Positions 17,995 to 27,197 of a stretch of 64,000 bases of DNA are shown one piece after another; positions within the stretch are counted from its first letter, which is position 1; every line of letters starts with the position of its first letter. Made by a program: the position numbers and the translations under genes. The notes beneath the pieces are model-generated. The model made no database searches. It was not told the origin of the DNA and saw only the letters and a program-made list of their open reading frames with translations. Source of the DNA: Methanobacteriota archaeon (GTDB lineage Archaea > Methanobacteriota > Methanobacteria > Methanobacteriales > Methanobacteriaceae); the NCBI GenBank assembly GCA_023411115.1, contig JAEYPF010000018.1:124001-188000 (forward strand), read 5' to 3'.

Positions 17995-18573
17995 ATGAAA
18001 ATACGCTGTCCATGGGCCAAGGAAGACCCTTTAATGATTGAATATCATGACAAGGAATGGGGAGTTCCAGTCCACGATGACAATCTTCTTTTCGAGTTCC
18101 TGGTGTTAGAAGGAGCACAAGCGGGTTTAAGCTGGATTACAGTACTTAGAAAACGTGAAAATTATCGTGACGCCTTTGATAATTTCGATCCTGTCCTAGT
18201 TGCAGGTTATGACGGCGAAAAAATCGAAGAGCTCGTGAATAATCCAGGCATAATCCGCAACCGGCGTAAGATTATGGCCGCCGTTGCCAATGCTCAGGCT
18301 GTTTTAGAAATTCAAAAAGTATATGGTTCGTTCGATTTCTATATCTGGCAGTTTGTAGGCGGTAAACCAGTTCAAAATAAATGGAAAAGCACCGCAGATA
18401 TGCCCTCATTTACCCCAGAATCCGAAAAAATGAGTAAAGATTTGAAAAAAAGAGGTTTCAAGTTTGTAGGGCCTACTATTTGTTATGCGTTTATGCAAGC
18501 TGTTGGCATGGTTAATGATCACGTAGAATGTTGTTTTAGACATTCAGAAATCGAAAATGATATTAAAAATTAA
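17995..18573 (+). CDS. tag: DNA-3-methyladenine glycosylase I (Tag)
   Basis: HhH-superfamily glycosylase of 192 residues that excises 3-methyladenine from DNA. It begins with RCPWAKEDPLMIEYHDKEWG, carrying the zinc-ligand Cys and the substrate-contacting Glu/Trp. It continues with FEFLVLEGAQAGLSWITVLRKRENYRDAFDNF (partly) and ends with the zinc-site segment VNDHVECCFRH. No Shine-Dalgarno is present, so it is probably leaderless. A second 3-methyladenine glycosylase of a different fold lies 3.3 kb away, at 21851. It converges with the small membrane-protein gene at 18589. Confidence 0.94.
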   Translation: MKIRCPWAKEDPLMIEYHDKEWGVPVHDDNLLFEFLVLEGAQAGLSWITVLRKRENYRDAFDNFDPVLVAGYDGEKIEELVNNPGIIRNRRKIMAAVANAQAVLEIQKVYGSFDFYIWQFVGGKPVQNKWKSTADMPSFTPESEKMSKDLKKRGFKFVGPTICYAFMQAVGMVNDHVECCFRHSEIENDIKN

Positions 18574-18588
18574 GCTTTTCCAAGTTAT

Positions 18589-18741
18589 CTATTTCCTTGA
18601 ATCTGATATTAAGATAAGCCCTAATGCCAGCAAAGCAAGCCCACCAGGCAAAAATTTTCCAATTAATAAGCTGGTGAGAAGTATAACTGCGCCAATTATA
18701 CAAAATAGGACTCCCAATCTGAATTTCCATTTGTTCTGCAT
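18589..18741 (-). CDS. Small two-helix membrane protein (50 aa)
   Basis: A minus-strand frame reads MQNKWKFRLGVLFCIIGAVI, then a short polar turn, then a second hydrophobic helix (GGLALLALGLILIS) ending in DSRK. The positive N-terminus and two hydrophobic stretches with glycine-rich faces look like a real membrane protein. The plus-strand frame here is low in coding character. No ribosome site is seen; an AT-rich ACATAATATAATTA precedes the ATG. It sits between the ends of tag and the TMEM175-like gene. Function unknown. Confidence 0.55.
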   Translation of the reverse strand: MQNKWKFRLGVLFCIIGAVILLTSLLIGKFLPGGLALLALGLILISDSRK

Positions 18742-18850
18742 TAATTATATTATGTAAAACATCTCACTACAACTTTGTCATTTTATTTATCTTTAGGTTT
18801 ATAAACGTCTGCAGAACTTTATCAAGTTTAAATTTAGTACAAAGACCATT

Positions 18851-19468
18851 CTACCCTTTTAATTGTTTATCTATCAACTTTTCAGCAGGAAAAACAAGTA
18901 GATAAGCTAAACTGCTCCAACCAGGGATTATAAAAGATAAGCCCAATGCTAGTAGAGTAATAAGTATAAATGCCAGATAAACTCTTTTAAAGACTGTTAT
19001 CCGCACAGGATCTACTTTTTCATGAATAAAATTTCTCCAGTTTGCGTAATACCAGTTTAGAGAAAGAAATAATGCTATTCCCAACATGTTCAAATTAAAG
19101 ACCAAGTGAGATAAAACAAACTGAGGATACTGTCCAGTTAAAGAGTTTGAAAATGGCACAAGAACAATGAAAAGGAGCCATATCATATTTATCCACAACA
19201 GGACTTTGTCAACATGTTTTATCTGGTGAAAAGTACGATGATGTATGCTCCAGAACACTCCCAGGAGAATGAAACATAAAGCAAGCGATAAAATACTGGG
19301 CCATATTGAATAAACAGCATTTTGGAATGTTGATACAGTTAATGGGCCGTTAATTTCAGGAACATCTAAATTTAAAACCATTATGGTCATTGCAATGGCG
19401 AATATTCCATCTACCAGTGTCTCTATGCGGCTGGTATTCATAACTAAACCAGAATCTTTGTACTCCAT
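18851..19468 (-). CDS. TMEM175-like (DUF1211) potassium channel family protein
   Basis: Integral membrane protein of 205 residues with about six transmembrane helices. The first helix holds the family signature RIETLVDGIFAIAMTIMVL, the segment lining the pore in prokaryotic TMEM175 channels, so a potassium-permeable channel is likely. ATG at 19468 is preferred because GGAG lies 9 nt upstream; the frame also opens with a TTG at 19483 directly on that motif. It stands alone. Confidence 0.88.
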   Translation of the reverse strand: MEYKDSGLVMNTSRIETLVDGIFAIAMTIMVLNLDVPEINGPLTVSTFQNAVYSIWPSILSLALCFILLGVFWSIHHRTFHQIKHVDKVLLWINMIWLLFIVLVPFSNSLTGQYPQFVLSHLVFNLNMLGIALFLSLNWYYANWRNFIHEKVDPVRITVFKRVYLAFILITLLALGLSFIIPGWSSLAYLLVFPAEKLIDKQLKG

Positions 19469-19662
19469 TATTATAAACTCCAATTAAAAATATGATTTAT
19501 ACCCTTAATTAGGGACTATCATTTAAATATTTGCTGGTGTTATCCCCATTTGGCAAAAATTCCGGCAATAGTTATTTATAGATGAAATTACATTAAAAAA
19601 TCCAATAAACCGCTCACTAAGAAAAAATATATGGTTAATACTTTAAAAATCGAGAAGATATA

Positions 19663-21027
19663 ATGAAAGATGAAAAACCTGTGCTCGGATATGATAAATT
19701 TCTGATGATGGCTCTTCTAAGAGACGGCCCGCTTAATCAGGACGAATTATGGGAAAAAACCATGTTATTTCTATCCCTGATCTGGTATCAGCAATTACCA
19801 GGTAAGGGCCAACCGTTGATGGAACAATTATTTTTCAGACTTGCCAACCTGCGTTCAAAACTGGAAGATGGTAGAGCCAGTAAAGCTACCGGATCCCCGG
19901 CAGAAGAGATGGAAAAACTAGCCGAAAAGGGATGGGTTAATTTTAATAATGAGAATAAATACGAATTGACCCGTGAAGGCCGCGAGAAAGCTGAAGAATA
20001 TGAAAAAGGGATGAAAAAGAGCGCTTTATCTGCGGAAAATGAGTTACAACCTTCCAGCACTGCCAAAAACACTACCTTTTTAGATGCTTTTCTTGCAGTG
20101 CTTAAACTAGGTAGTGGTTTGATAAGCGGCAGTATCGGGTTAATTGCCGATGGAACTGATGCCACTATGGATACAATCGAAGCTATCCTGGTTTGGTTGG
20201 GAATTAAGTATCATCGAGAGAATTTAAGCACCGTCCTGGTTATTGGTGGATTATTCATTGCTTCCATCAGTATTTTGTTTGATTCTGTCACCCATATATT
20301 GGCAGCGTTAGGTGGGAACGCAGAACCTATAACTATGCCTTATCTGGTTATAGCTGTTGAAGGGATAGCTATACTGGCTGCTGTATTTCTTTTCTATTAC
20401 CAGCGTTTCGTTGGAAAAGTTTCCAACAGTTTAACTTTGATATCTCAATCTGTAGATTCTAAGAACCACATATTCATCGGTATCTCAGTTATTATAGGCG
20501 CCGTTTTTGCTATCTATGGTATTTACTTCGTTGATGCTGTCATTGGATTATTCGTTGCAATAGGAATTTTCAAAGATGCCGTTGATTTGCTGCGTGAAGC
20601 TATTTCTGCTCAACGCGGAGAAGAAGAGGATTATTCAGGTTACAGGCTGCCGCTGGAAGAATGCTGGGAAGAAAATAAATTAATGGCATTCAGGAACTGG
20701 ATATTATATGCTTTATGGGCAGAAGAGCTCAAAACACGTCCTGAAATAATTTTATCCCTTGAAAAGGCTTTCCACCCGGAAAATTACATCCCAGTGCTGA
20801 GTGAGCTCAAAGCCACCTGCTCAGATTGTTATGACTTTGAAGGAAAATTTAAAATCCTTATACATCCATTAAAAGAACATGAGCTCTTAATTGAAGAGAT
20901 TGAAGAGTACTATTTAACTGAAAAGGGCGGTAAACACCTGGAACATTTCTTTAACAACTTCAAATACTACGATGTACACCGCTCTGACAAAATATTACTG
21001 GCCATGACTCAGGATACGCAGAAATAA
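19663..21027 (+). CDS. Cation diffusion facilitator fused to an N-terminal winged-helix domain
   Basis: Protein of 454 residues with three parts. Residues 1-115 look like a PadR-type winged helix (YDKFLMMALLRDGPLNQDELW, ending in YELTREGREKAEEYEKG, cited in part). Residues 140-320 form a CDF transporter core of about six helices, with the metal-site Asp residues in ADGTDATMDT (second helix) and Asp/His in SVDSKNHIF (fifth helix). A cytoplasmic tail of about 130 residues contains CSDC. CDF proteins export Zn, Fe, Mn or Co in exchange for protons. A fused DNA-binding-like domain is unusual. No strong ribosome site; neighbours are unrelated. Confidence 0.8.
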   Translation: MKDEKPVLGYDKFLMMALLRDGPLNQDELWEKTMLFLSLIWYQQLPGKGQPLMEQLFFRLANLRSKLEDGRASKATGSPAEEMEKLAEKGWVNFNNENKYELTREGREKAEEYEKGMKKSALSAENELQPSSTAKNTTFLDAFLAVLKLGSGLISGSIGLIADGTDATMDTIEAILVWLGIKYHRENLSTVLVIGGLFIASISILFDSVTHILAALGGNAEPITMPYLVIAVEGIAILAAVFLFYYQRFVGKVSNSLTLISQSVDSKNHIFIGISVIIGAVFAIYGIYFVDAVIGLFVAIGIFKDAVDLLREAISAQRGEEEDYSGYRLPLEECWEENKLMAFRNWILYALWAEELKTRPEIILSLEKAFHPENYIPVLSELKATCSDCYDFEGKFKILIHPLKEHELLIEEIEEYYLTEKGGKHLEHFFNNFKYYDVHRSDKILLAMTQDTQK

Positions 21028-21053
21028 ATTTAATTAATTGAAATAGCTCGAAT

Positions 21054-21758
21054 TTAATTAGGCGTATGGAATCTTTCTAAATAGATTAAACCCATCAATC
21101 TTCCCTGAGATGCAATAAGCAGAGGATAAATCATCAAATTAGCCATGAAATCAGTGATAAATGCATTAAGAGAGATTAACATACCTATACTGTAAAATAC
21201 ATCGTGAAGAACTCCAGCAAACAATATTAAATAAGCGGCCATTATTGAAAGTCCTGCTAAAGAAAGGGTATATTTTTTGAGACCAATACATTTTATATCG
21301 TTAAACATCATTTTAAATTCAAAAGCTGCTTTTAACTGGCCTTTATAAGCCATACGGGGCAGTGCTGTAATGCTTAAAATATAGGCAGCAATGTAGAATA
21401 GTATTGTAAGCATTAAAAGCCCAATAATAAGCCATGGATTTAAAGTTAATGCATATCCACTTTGTATTAATACATATAATGTAAATTGAGAGATTATTCC
21501 AGGTAATGCATAAAATATTGCGACGGTTGCTACTTTTAAACCGTCCACAAACATATTTTTCCAGTTTTCAAATGGAGGAAGCTCGTAATTGCCCTCTATT
21601 GTATTTTCAATAATCCTCATAAGGTACCCGCCAGCAAATATAGCAGGTACAATTAGAAATACACCAGCACAAAATAAAAGCCCTAACCCCAGTATTCTAT
21701 TGAAATTAGAAAATGGATATGATATATACGAATCAGAAAACATGTCAGATATATTCAT
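21054..21758 (-). CDS. DUF4013-family membrane protein
   Basis: Membrane protein of 234 residues with about five to six hydrophobic helices and glycine-rich turns (FAGGYLMRIIENTIEGNYELP). The pattern GGYxxRxxxxxxxGxxxLPxFxxWxxxFxDGLK is characteristic of DUF4013, a family common in Methanobacteriales and of unknown role. ATG has GGGAG 7 nt upstream. It converges on the CDF fusion with 26 bp between stops, so it is its own transcript. Confidence 0.78.
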   Translation of the reverse strand: MNISDMFSDSYISYPFSNFNRILGLGLLFCAGVFLIVPAIFAGGYLMRIIENTIEGNYELPPFENWKNMFVDGLKVATVAIFYALPGIISQFTLYVLIQSGYALTLNPWLIIGLLMLTILFYIAAYILSITALPRMAYKGQLKAAFEFKMMFNDIKCIGLKKYTLSLAGLSIMAAYLILFAGVLHDVFYSIGMLISLNAFITDFMANLMIYPLLIASQGRLMGLIYLERFHTPN

Positions 21759-21850
21759 CTAAATTCTCCCTTTCTCGATTAAGTGTTAATAGCATCCTAT
21801 CAATGCCATCCGTTACATTATTCTCTTTTAAACAATAATATAAATAACTG

Positions 21851-22480
21851 ATGGAAATGAAACTTGAAAGATCCTTCTACGAAAGAAACACCTTAATCGT
21901 TGCTAAAGAACTCTTAAGTTGTGTTCTAGTCCATGTAACCCCTGAGGGAACAACTATAGGTCGAATAGTGGAGACTGAGGCCTATATGGGGCCTGAAGAT
22001 AAGGGGGCTCATTCTTATGGAGGGCGCCATACACCACGAATGGACCCGCTTTACGGGACAGGCGGATTTGCCTATATTTATCAGCTGCACGGCTATAATT
22101 ACTGTATCAACGTGGTGACACAGAAAGAAGGAGTGCCTCAGGCCGTACTGATTAGAGCTGTGGAACCTTTAGAAGGGCTTGAATTAATGGCAAGACGCCG
22201 TAAGATAGATATCTCAGAGGGCAAAATGAGTAAGTTAAAGAATTTGACCAACGGGCCTTCAAAGCTCTGCCAGGCTATGGATATCAACACTTCGCTTAAT
22301 GGGATCGATTTGTGCGGCGATGAGATTTTTATTGAGCCCCCTACTAGTTTGAAAAGTGGTGAGGAGATCGCGGCCGCACCGAGGGTTCATATTGATTATG
22401 CTGAGGAGTATAGAGATAAGTTGTGGAGGTTTTTGTTGAGGGGGAATAGGTTTGTGAGTGTGGGTTATAAGGGTAGATGA
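21851..22480 (+). CDS. DNA-3-methyladenine glycosylase II (MPG/AAG family)
   Basis: Alkyladenine glycosylase of 209 residues, of the eukaryote-like AAG fold. Signature parts are RNTLIVAKELLSCVLVH, RIVETEAYMGPEDKGAHSYGG (catalytic Glu, cited in part), MDPLYGTGGFAYIYQLHGYNYCINVV and KLTNGPSKLCQAM-like NLTNGPSKLCQAM. It removes alkylated or deaminated purines, overlapping in task with Tag at 17995. A second ATG two codons in is an alternative start. No Shine-Dalgarno; a TATA-like AATATAAATAAC lies close to the start. Confidence 0.92.
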   Translation: MEMKLERSFYERNTLIVAKELLSCVLVHVTPEGTTIGRIVETEAYMGPEDKGAHSYGGRHTPRMDPLYGTGGFAYIYQLHGYNYCINVVTQKEGVPQAVLIRAVEPLEGLELMARRRKIDISEGKMSKLKNLTNGPSKLCQAMDINTSLNGIDLCGDEIFIEPPTSLKSGEEIAAAPRVHIDYAEEYRDKLWRFLLRGNRFVSVGYKGR

Positions 22481-22507
22481 ACTACAGATGAAAAATAAAC
22501 TTAGAAT

Positions 22508-23137
22508 TCACAAGACATACGGAATAATCCTCCTTATCTTCTTCATATACTGGATATACTCATCACCAAGTTCTGAAATTAATAATTTTTCCTCTATGTG
22601 AATCCGGTAGCCAAATGTGCAGGCAAATACTAAAACTATTATAATAGTAGCTTCCCATGATTGTAAAGCCAGCCCAATTCCAATTAAAGTCAAAAGTAAC
22701 CCCGTGTATGAAGGATGTCTTACCAGTCTGTAAGGTCCATTTTTGACCACTTTTTGTCCGCTCTGAGTGCCAACAGTTCCTGAGAAAAAGCGCCCAAGCA
22801 CCGCAATAGACCATTGTCTGATAATAATTCCAAGGATCATTAAAAATATACCTGGATAAAAAGTCCAGATGGGTAACGGTGCAATATTACGAGATGCAAA
22901 GTAAAAGCCAATTAAAACAGAAATAAACATACCAAAAGATAATAATAAACGGGACCCTCTATCTTTTTTCTTTATTTTAGCGCCATGGCGGCGTAAATAA
23001 GGAATTATGCTTGCTCCTACATATTCACTTATAACCCACAAAATAATTGCAACAAAGAACAATAAAGATTCAAATGATTTAATTCCTGGCAGCATAGAAT
23101 TACATTTTATCCTATTTAATAATAAATTAACCACCAT
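22508..23137 (-). CDS. Isoprenylcysteine-methyltransferase-like (ICMT/PEMT) membrane protein
   Basis: Membrane methyltransferase-like protein of 209 residues with about five helices. The C-terminal half has the family signature NGPYRLVRHPSYTGLLLTLIG and a following EEKLLISELGDEYIQYMKKI, which bind SAM and the lipid substrate in ICMT/PEMT proteins. Archaeal substrates are unknown; a membrane lipid or prenyl compound is plausible. Start is probably leaderless, and later ATG codons cannot be excluded. Standalone. Confidence 0.82.
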   Translation of the reverse strand: MVVNLLLNRIKCNSMLPGIKSFESLLFFVAIILWVISEYVGASIIPYLRRHGAKIKKKDRGSRLLLSFGMFISVLIGFYFASRNIAPLPIWTFYPGIFLMILGIIIRQWSIAVLGRFFSGTVGTQSGQKVVKNGPYRLVRHPSYTGLLLTLIGIGLALQSWEATIIIVLVFACTFGYRIHIEEKLLISELGDEYIQYMKKIRRIIPYVL

Positions 23138-23380
23138 AATTTAATCAACATAAATACCTTCATTTAACTAGTCTCCTAAAAACAATTTTAATACAAGTAT
23201 GAACTATTTTACTCCCGTTTAATACTTAATACACTATTCATTCTAACATCCTTTTATCCAACAGATTTATATCTACTTAAAAAACTAATCAAAACAATGA
23301 CATTTTTCCATGAAACATGAAAAAGGAATTTTTAATTAAAGTAATTATTACATATTTCATTATAAAAAACGGTGATAGTT

Positions 23381-24835
23381 TTGTACAGAGAGCCAGAAGA
23401 GACTCCCACACGTAAATTCTCAATTAAATCCTTCCTCGATAAGTTCTTCTATATTTCAGAGCGGAAATCCTCAATAAGGACAGAAATCATTGCTGGCCTA
23501 ACCACGTTTATGACCATGGCATACATAATCGTTGTTAACCCCCTGATTCTTTCCCAGGCAGGTATGGACTATCAAGCTGTCTTCGTGGCGACGTGTCTGG
23601 CAGCCGCCGCGTCCACTTTTTTAATGGGTGTTGTGGCCAAAAAACCCTTTGGAATGGCAGCAGGGCTCGGTCTAAACAGTGTTGTTGCCTTTGGGATTAT
23701 TCTGGGAATGAACCAGCCCTGGCAAATAGCCATGGGTCTCGTGTTCATCGAAGGTCTCTGCGTCTTTCTCCTCGTGCTCACTAACCTGCGTGAGATGGTA
23801 ATGCATGCCATCCCCCACTCACTTAAAATAGCCATCGGAGTGGGCATTGGGATGTTCATATCATTTATAGGGTTCAAACTAGCCAATATAATGGTTTCCA
23901 GCCCAGCAAATTTTATAGGGTTTGGAAATGTGTCTAATCCTGTTTTTATAGTGTCTGTTATCGGAATAGTTATTATAATGATATTTATGGCCCTCAAAGT
24001 TAAAGGCAGCATTTTTTATGGGATTTTTCTGACTTCAATTTTTGCTATTATTGCCTGTATTGTTGCAGACGCTGCACATATTTCTTTTAACCTCTTTGGA
24101 AACCCTAATCTACCTTCTACAATTGCGGCACTTCCTGCAGGTGCCAGCAATTTGCCCTCTGGATGGAGCGGGAATATTATTGAACTTCCAAGTGCCCAAA
24201 CGCTTTATACTATTGGAGGCCTTGATATTATAGGTGCCTTATCTCTCAGCTTCGTTCCAATCATATTCGCGCTGATGATGGTGGATTTTTTTGATAGTTT
24301 AGGCACTGTGATGGCTGTAGGAACTCAGGCAGGCCTGGTTGATAAAGAAGGGAAACTGTTGAGGATAAAACAGGTACTTGCCGTCGATGCACTTGGCGCC
24401 ATGATAGGCGGTTTTATGGGCAGCAGCTCCAATACTGCTTATGTTGAAAGTTCTGCTGGTGTAAGTGAAGGCGGCAGAACTGGCCTAACATCTGTTGTGG
24501 TTGCTGGGCTATTTCTTATCGGGATGTTATTTGTACCCTTAGCGTATTTCATACCATCTGCAGCGACTGCTCCTGCTTTAATAATTGTGGGCTTTTTCAT
24601 GATTTCAATGATAAGCAGAATTGAATGGGACGATTTTGAGGAAGCTCTACCAGCATTCCTTACAATAACAGCAATGACATTCACATTCAGCATATCCAAG
24701 GGAATAGGTTTTGGTTTCATATCTTACTGCATCATTAAAACTGTGACTGGGAAATGGAGAGAACTTCACCCTATAGTGTGGGTGGTATCCGGGATATTTG
24801 TGCTGTATTTCATATTTGTTGCTAATCTACTTTAA
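23381..24835 (+). CDS. AzgA-like NCS2 purine permease
   Basis: Transporter of 484 residues with 12-14 helices that takes up purine bases such as hypoxanthine, guanine or adenine. Typical segments are RTEIIAGLTTFMTMAYIIVVNP, AGLGLNSVVAFG, the conserved VDFFDSLGTVMAVG and GGFMGSSSNTAYVESSAGVSEGGRTG (cited in part), where the substrate site forms. The start is taken as TTG at 23381 because GGTGAT sits directly upstream at the usual spacing; the GTG at 23372 lies within that ribosome site. Standalone. Confidence 0.88.
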   Translation: MYREPEETPTRKFSIKSFLDKFFYISERKSSIRTEIIAGLTTFMTMAYIIVVNPLILSQAGMDYQAVFVATCLAAAASTFLMGVVAKKPFGMAAGLGLNSVVAFGIILGMNQPWQIAMGLVFIEGLCVFLLVLTNLREMVMHAIPHSLKIAIGVGIGMFISFIGFKLANIMVSSPANFIGFGNVSNPVFIVSVIGIVIIMIFMALKVKGSIFYGIFLTSIFAIIACIVADAAHISFNLFGNPNLPSTIAALPAGASNLPSGWSGNIIELPSAQTLYTIGGLDIIGALSLSFVPIIFALMMVDFFDSLGTVMAVGTQAGLVDKEGKLLRIKQVLAVDALGAMIGGFMGSSSNTAYVESSAGVSEGGRTGLTSVVVAGLFLIGMLFVPLAYFIPSAATAPALIIVGFFMISMISRIEWDDFEEALPAFLTITAMTFTFSISKGIGFGFISYCIIKTVTGKWRELHPIVWVVSGIFVLYFIFVANLL

Positions 24836-24988
24836 CAACCATGAAAACTCATTTAAAACTTATTATATCCCTCATTTTAAAAATTAAATCATTTATTATA
24901 TTTTAAATTTAATGGGATATAACTCAATATCAATAATAAAACATACCAATTTATTACTACTAACTGACATAAATAAACCTAGATATCC

Positions 24989-25678
24989 ATGTCTGTCCTT
25001 TCCTCTCTAATCATCAGCATTCTACCCTACGCCATAGGCGCAGCATTCAGCCTTGCACTCCTAACAACCCAAATTGCTGCCGTTTCATATGCAAGAAGCC
25101 CTCGTTTGGCTTCATTTTCATATCTATTTGGTTCGATCATATTTTTCCTCATTGTGGCCTTTGCAGGTATGTATATAGGAAGCGGTCTTTCTGCTGTGGC
25201 TTTAGGTATGATCCATATAGGGGCCATTACAGAAGTAATTATAGGTAGTGTTCTGATTATTATAGCATTAAAGACTCTCATTTTAAGGGAAGAACCTCGT
25301 GAATCAGGTATTCTTGGCTTTATAACTTCCTTAAGAGAAAATAGTGGCTTTTCTATTTTTATCAAGTTCTTTTACATTGGATTTCTTACTTTCCTTGCCA
25401 GTTTCACCACAGATATACTGGTGCTTCAGGCTGGTAACATTATAGGCCTTTCAAACCCTGGATTTACACTTGCTGCAGTGGCCGTTATTATATTAGGCGT
25501 GATTACTCTTTTAGTGGTTGAAATACCATTCATTGCTTATTTGATATTCTCTACAAGAACAGGAGATATGTTAACTTCTACCCGCAGATGGGCAACTAAT
25601 TACGGCGACTATATTACAACCATTGTTTATCTTATACTGGGTATTTTCTTAATTATTAGAGGATTTCTGTTTATTTGA
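24989..25678 (+). CDS. GAP/LysE-superfamily-like membrane protein
   Basis: Membrane protein of 229 residues with about six helices. The layout (AIGAAFSLALLTTQIAAVSY, then a GSVLIIIALKTL helix, a cytoplasmic loop, then FLASFTTDILVLQAG and a C-terminal YLILGIFLIIRG) resembles the GAP and LysE-type exporters. Substrate cannot be inferred. It lacks a Shine-Dalgarno and may be leaderless. It ends 135 bp before the MarR-controlled operon and is probably transcribed separately. Confidence 0.6.
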   Translation: MSVLSSLIISILPYAIGAAFSLALLTTQIAAVSYARSPRLASFSYLFGSIIFFLIVAFAGMYIGSGLSAVALGMIHIGAITEVIIGSVLIIIALKTLILREEPRESGILGFITSLRENSGFSIFIKFFYIGFLTFLASFTTDILVLQAGNIIGLSNPGFTLAAVAVIILGVITLLVVEIPFIAYLIFSTRTGDMLTSTRRWATNYGDYITTIVYLILGIFLIIRGFLFI

Positions 25679-25747
25679 TTTTGAATTAGATTATTTTGAA
25701 GCTTATTTTTTAAAATTACATACAATTAATTTTTTTTCAACCGTTAA

Positions 25748-25794
25748 GTTTATAAGCAAAGGGTAATATATTACCTAAATAAGTAATATATTAC
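25748..25794 (+). promoter_or_regulatory. TATA box and twin palindromic operator of the MarR operon
   Basis: A TATA-like GTTTATAAGC (25748-25757) is followed by two identical perfect palindromes, GTAATATATTAC at 25763-25774 and again at 25783-25794, with a 20-bp centre-to-centre distance (two helical turns, same face of DNA). They cover the expected transcription start and end about 19 nt before the start codon at 25814. A MarR-family gene is second in the operon, so autorepression through these sites is the likely regulation. Confidence 0.75.
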
Positions 25795-25813
25795 CTATTG
25801 TGGAGTTGAAAAA

Positions 25814-26665
25814 ATGGACAAAAAAATAATATACATAAATTCAATGATTATTGCCGTTCTGGCAAGTATAGCAACCTTATCAGGCTTATTCTGGAAAGGT
25901 CTGTACATACATGATACAATTTCAGGAGCAGCACAAATGATGGGCCAGGATTTGGTCACACTAATAGTAGGCATTCCTGTATTGCTTGGATCCCTGTATT
26001 TAATCCGGCAGAATTCACTCAGGGGAAATTTAATCTGGATGGGAACTGTATTTTACTTCCTTTATTCCTATGCATCCATGTCTTTCCTGACCTCGTACAA
26101 CCAGCTTTTCCTGGTTTATGTGGCTATATTCTCCATATCCCTGTATACATTCGTGTATGGGCTCATATCACTTGACATCAAAACTATCAAGAAGAGTATT
26201 TCACCTGGAAAGACCACCAAAATAGCTGGAGTATTTTTAATATTCTCAGGGGCTTTGCTAGCAATGATGTGGATTAAAATGATAGTAAATTCATTGTTAA
26301 CAGGAGTTGCCCCTGCAGCACTTGAAAGTTATACTACACTGGTCATTCAAGCCATGGATGTAGGAGTAGTTTTCCCTGCCACATTAATTGCAGGAATATT
26401 AATTATGAAAGGTAAAGAATGGGGATATGCTCTAGTATCAATACTTTTAATAAAAGCATCTCTTCTTGGAACTGCCATAATTTCCATGATATTCTTCATG
26501 GCACAAAATGGAGTGGATCTAGCACTAGGACAGGTCATTTTCTTTGCAATAGTTACCGCTGCTGGAATTTCAATCTCCATAGCGTTTTACAGCAGGATAA
26601 AAAATCCATTAAGCGGAAATACTTTGGAAACCCTGAAAAGCAGTGAAAGAACTGTAGGTCTGTAA
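25814..26665 (+). CDS. Multi-pass membrane protein, first gene of the MarR operon
   Basis: Protein of 283 residues with about eight hydrophobic helices, for example IIAVLASIATLSGLFW and LVTLIVGIPVLLGSLYLI. I do not recognise the family. The ATG has GGAG 8 nt upstream and sits just below the twin palindromic operator. It ends one base before the MarR ATG, so the two are translationally coupled, and induction by the MarR ligand is expected. MarR-linked membrane proteins are often efflux or stress components, but no transporter motif is visible here. Confidence 0.7.
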   Translation: MDKKIIYINSMIIAVLASIATLSGLFWKGLYIHDTISGAAQMMGQDLVTLIVGIPVLLGSLYLIRQNSLRGNLIWMGTVFYFLYSYASMSFLTSYNQLFLVYVAIFSISLYTFVYGLISLDIKTIKKSISPGKTTKIAGVFLIFSGALLAMMWIKMIVNSLLTGVAPAALESYTTLVIQAMDVGVVFPATLIAGILIMKGKEWGYALVSILLIKASLLGTAIISMIFFMAQNGVDLALGQVIFFAIVTAAGISISIAFYSRIKNPLSGNTLETLKSSERTVGL

Positions 26666-26666
26666 A

Positions 26667-27161
26667 ATGACAGATATTGAGATTTATGGAGAACATGTAG
26701 CAGAATGGGAACAACATATCCTGGTAGTTTTATTCATCATACAGCAGCGCTGGGACTACTATATCAATAAAGAACTAAAGGACAATATAACCACAAAACA
26801 ATGGATAATGATGGCCATGATCAAAAATACATTTGATCATGACCCTTCCATGCAGGAAGTAGCCGATACTTTAAGTACCACTCACCAGAACATCAAGCAG
26901 CTTGCCATTCGCCTACAGGAAAAGGGCTTATTAAAAATGGATAGGGATCAAAACAACCGACGCATATTGAGGTTAAAAATTGCGAAAACGGGTCATGATT
27001 ACCTGAAAAAGGCTTCAGAAGATATTAAAATCACAATTTCTTTATTTGAGGGGCTTAATGACCGTGAAGTGAAATATTTATTTAAAATCATGGCAAAATT
27101 GGAAGCAATATCTGAAGAATTGTATCAAGACATAAAAATCTCTAAAATAGGTAAAAATTAA
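26667..27161 (+). CDS. MarR-family transcriptional regulator
   Basis: Dimeric winged-helix regulator of 164 residues. The recognition region reads SMQEVADTLSTTHQNIKQLAIRLQEKG, followed by the wing LLKMDRDQNNRRILRLKIAKTG; flanking helices (QRWDYYINKELK, EAISEELYQDI) would form the dimer interface. It starts 1 bp after the preceding stop codon. It probably binds the two GTAATATATTAC palindromes upstream of 25814, controlling its own operon with the flavodoxin genes. The ligand is unknown; MarR proteins respond to phenolics or oxidants. Confidence 0.9.
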   Translation: MTDIEIYGEHVAEWEQHILVVLFIIQQRWDYYINKELKDNITTKQWIMMAMIKNTFDHDPSMQEVADTLSTTHQNIKQLAIRLQEKGLLKMDRDQNNRRILRLKIAKTGHDYLKKASEDIKITISLFEGLNDREVKYLFKIMAKLEAISEELYQDIKISKIGKN

Positions 27162-27197
27162 ATTTAACAGAATATTAACAAAATAGGAGTAGTTAAA

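Noticed and set aside
18557..18757. 66-codon plus-strand frame after tag
   Set aside because: The minus strand of the same DNA encodes a far better hydrophobic two-helix protein; the plus frame overlaps the end of tag.
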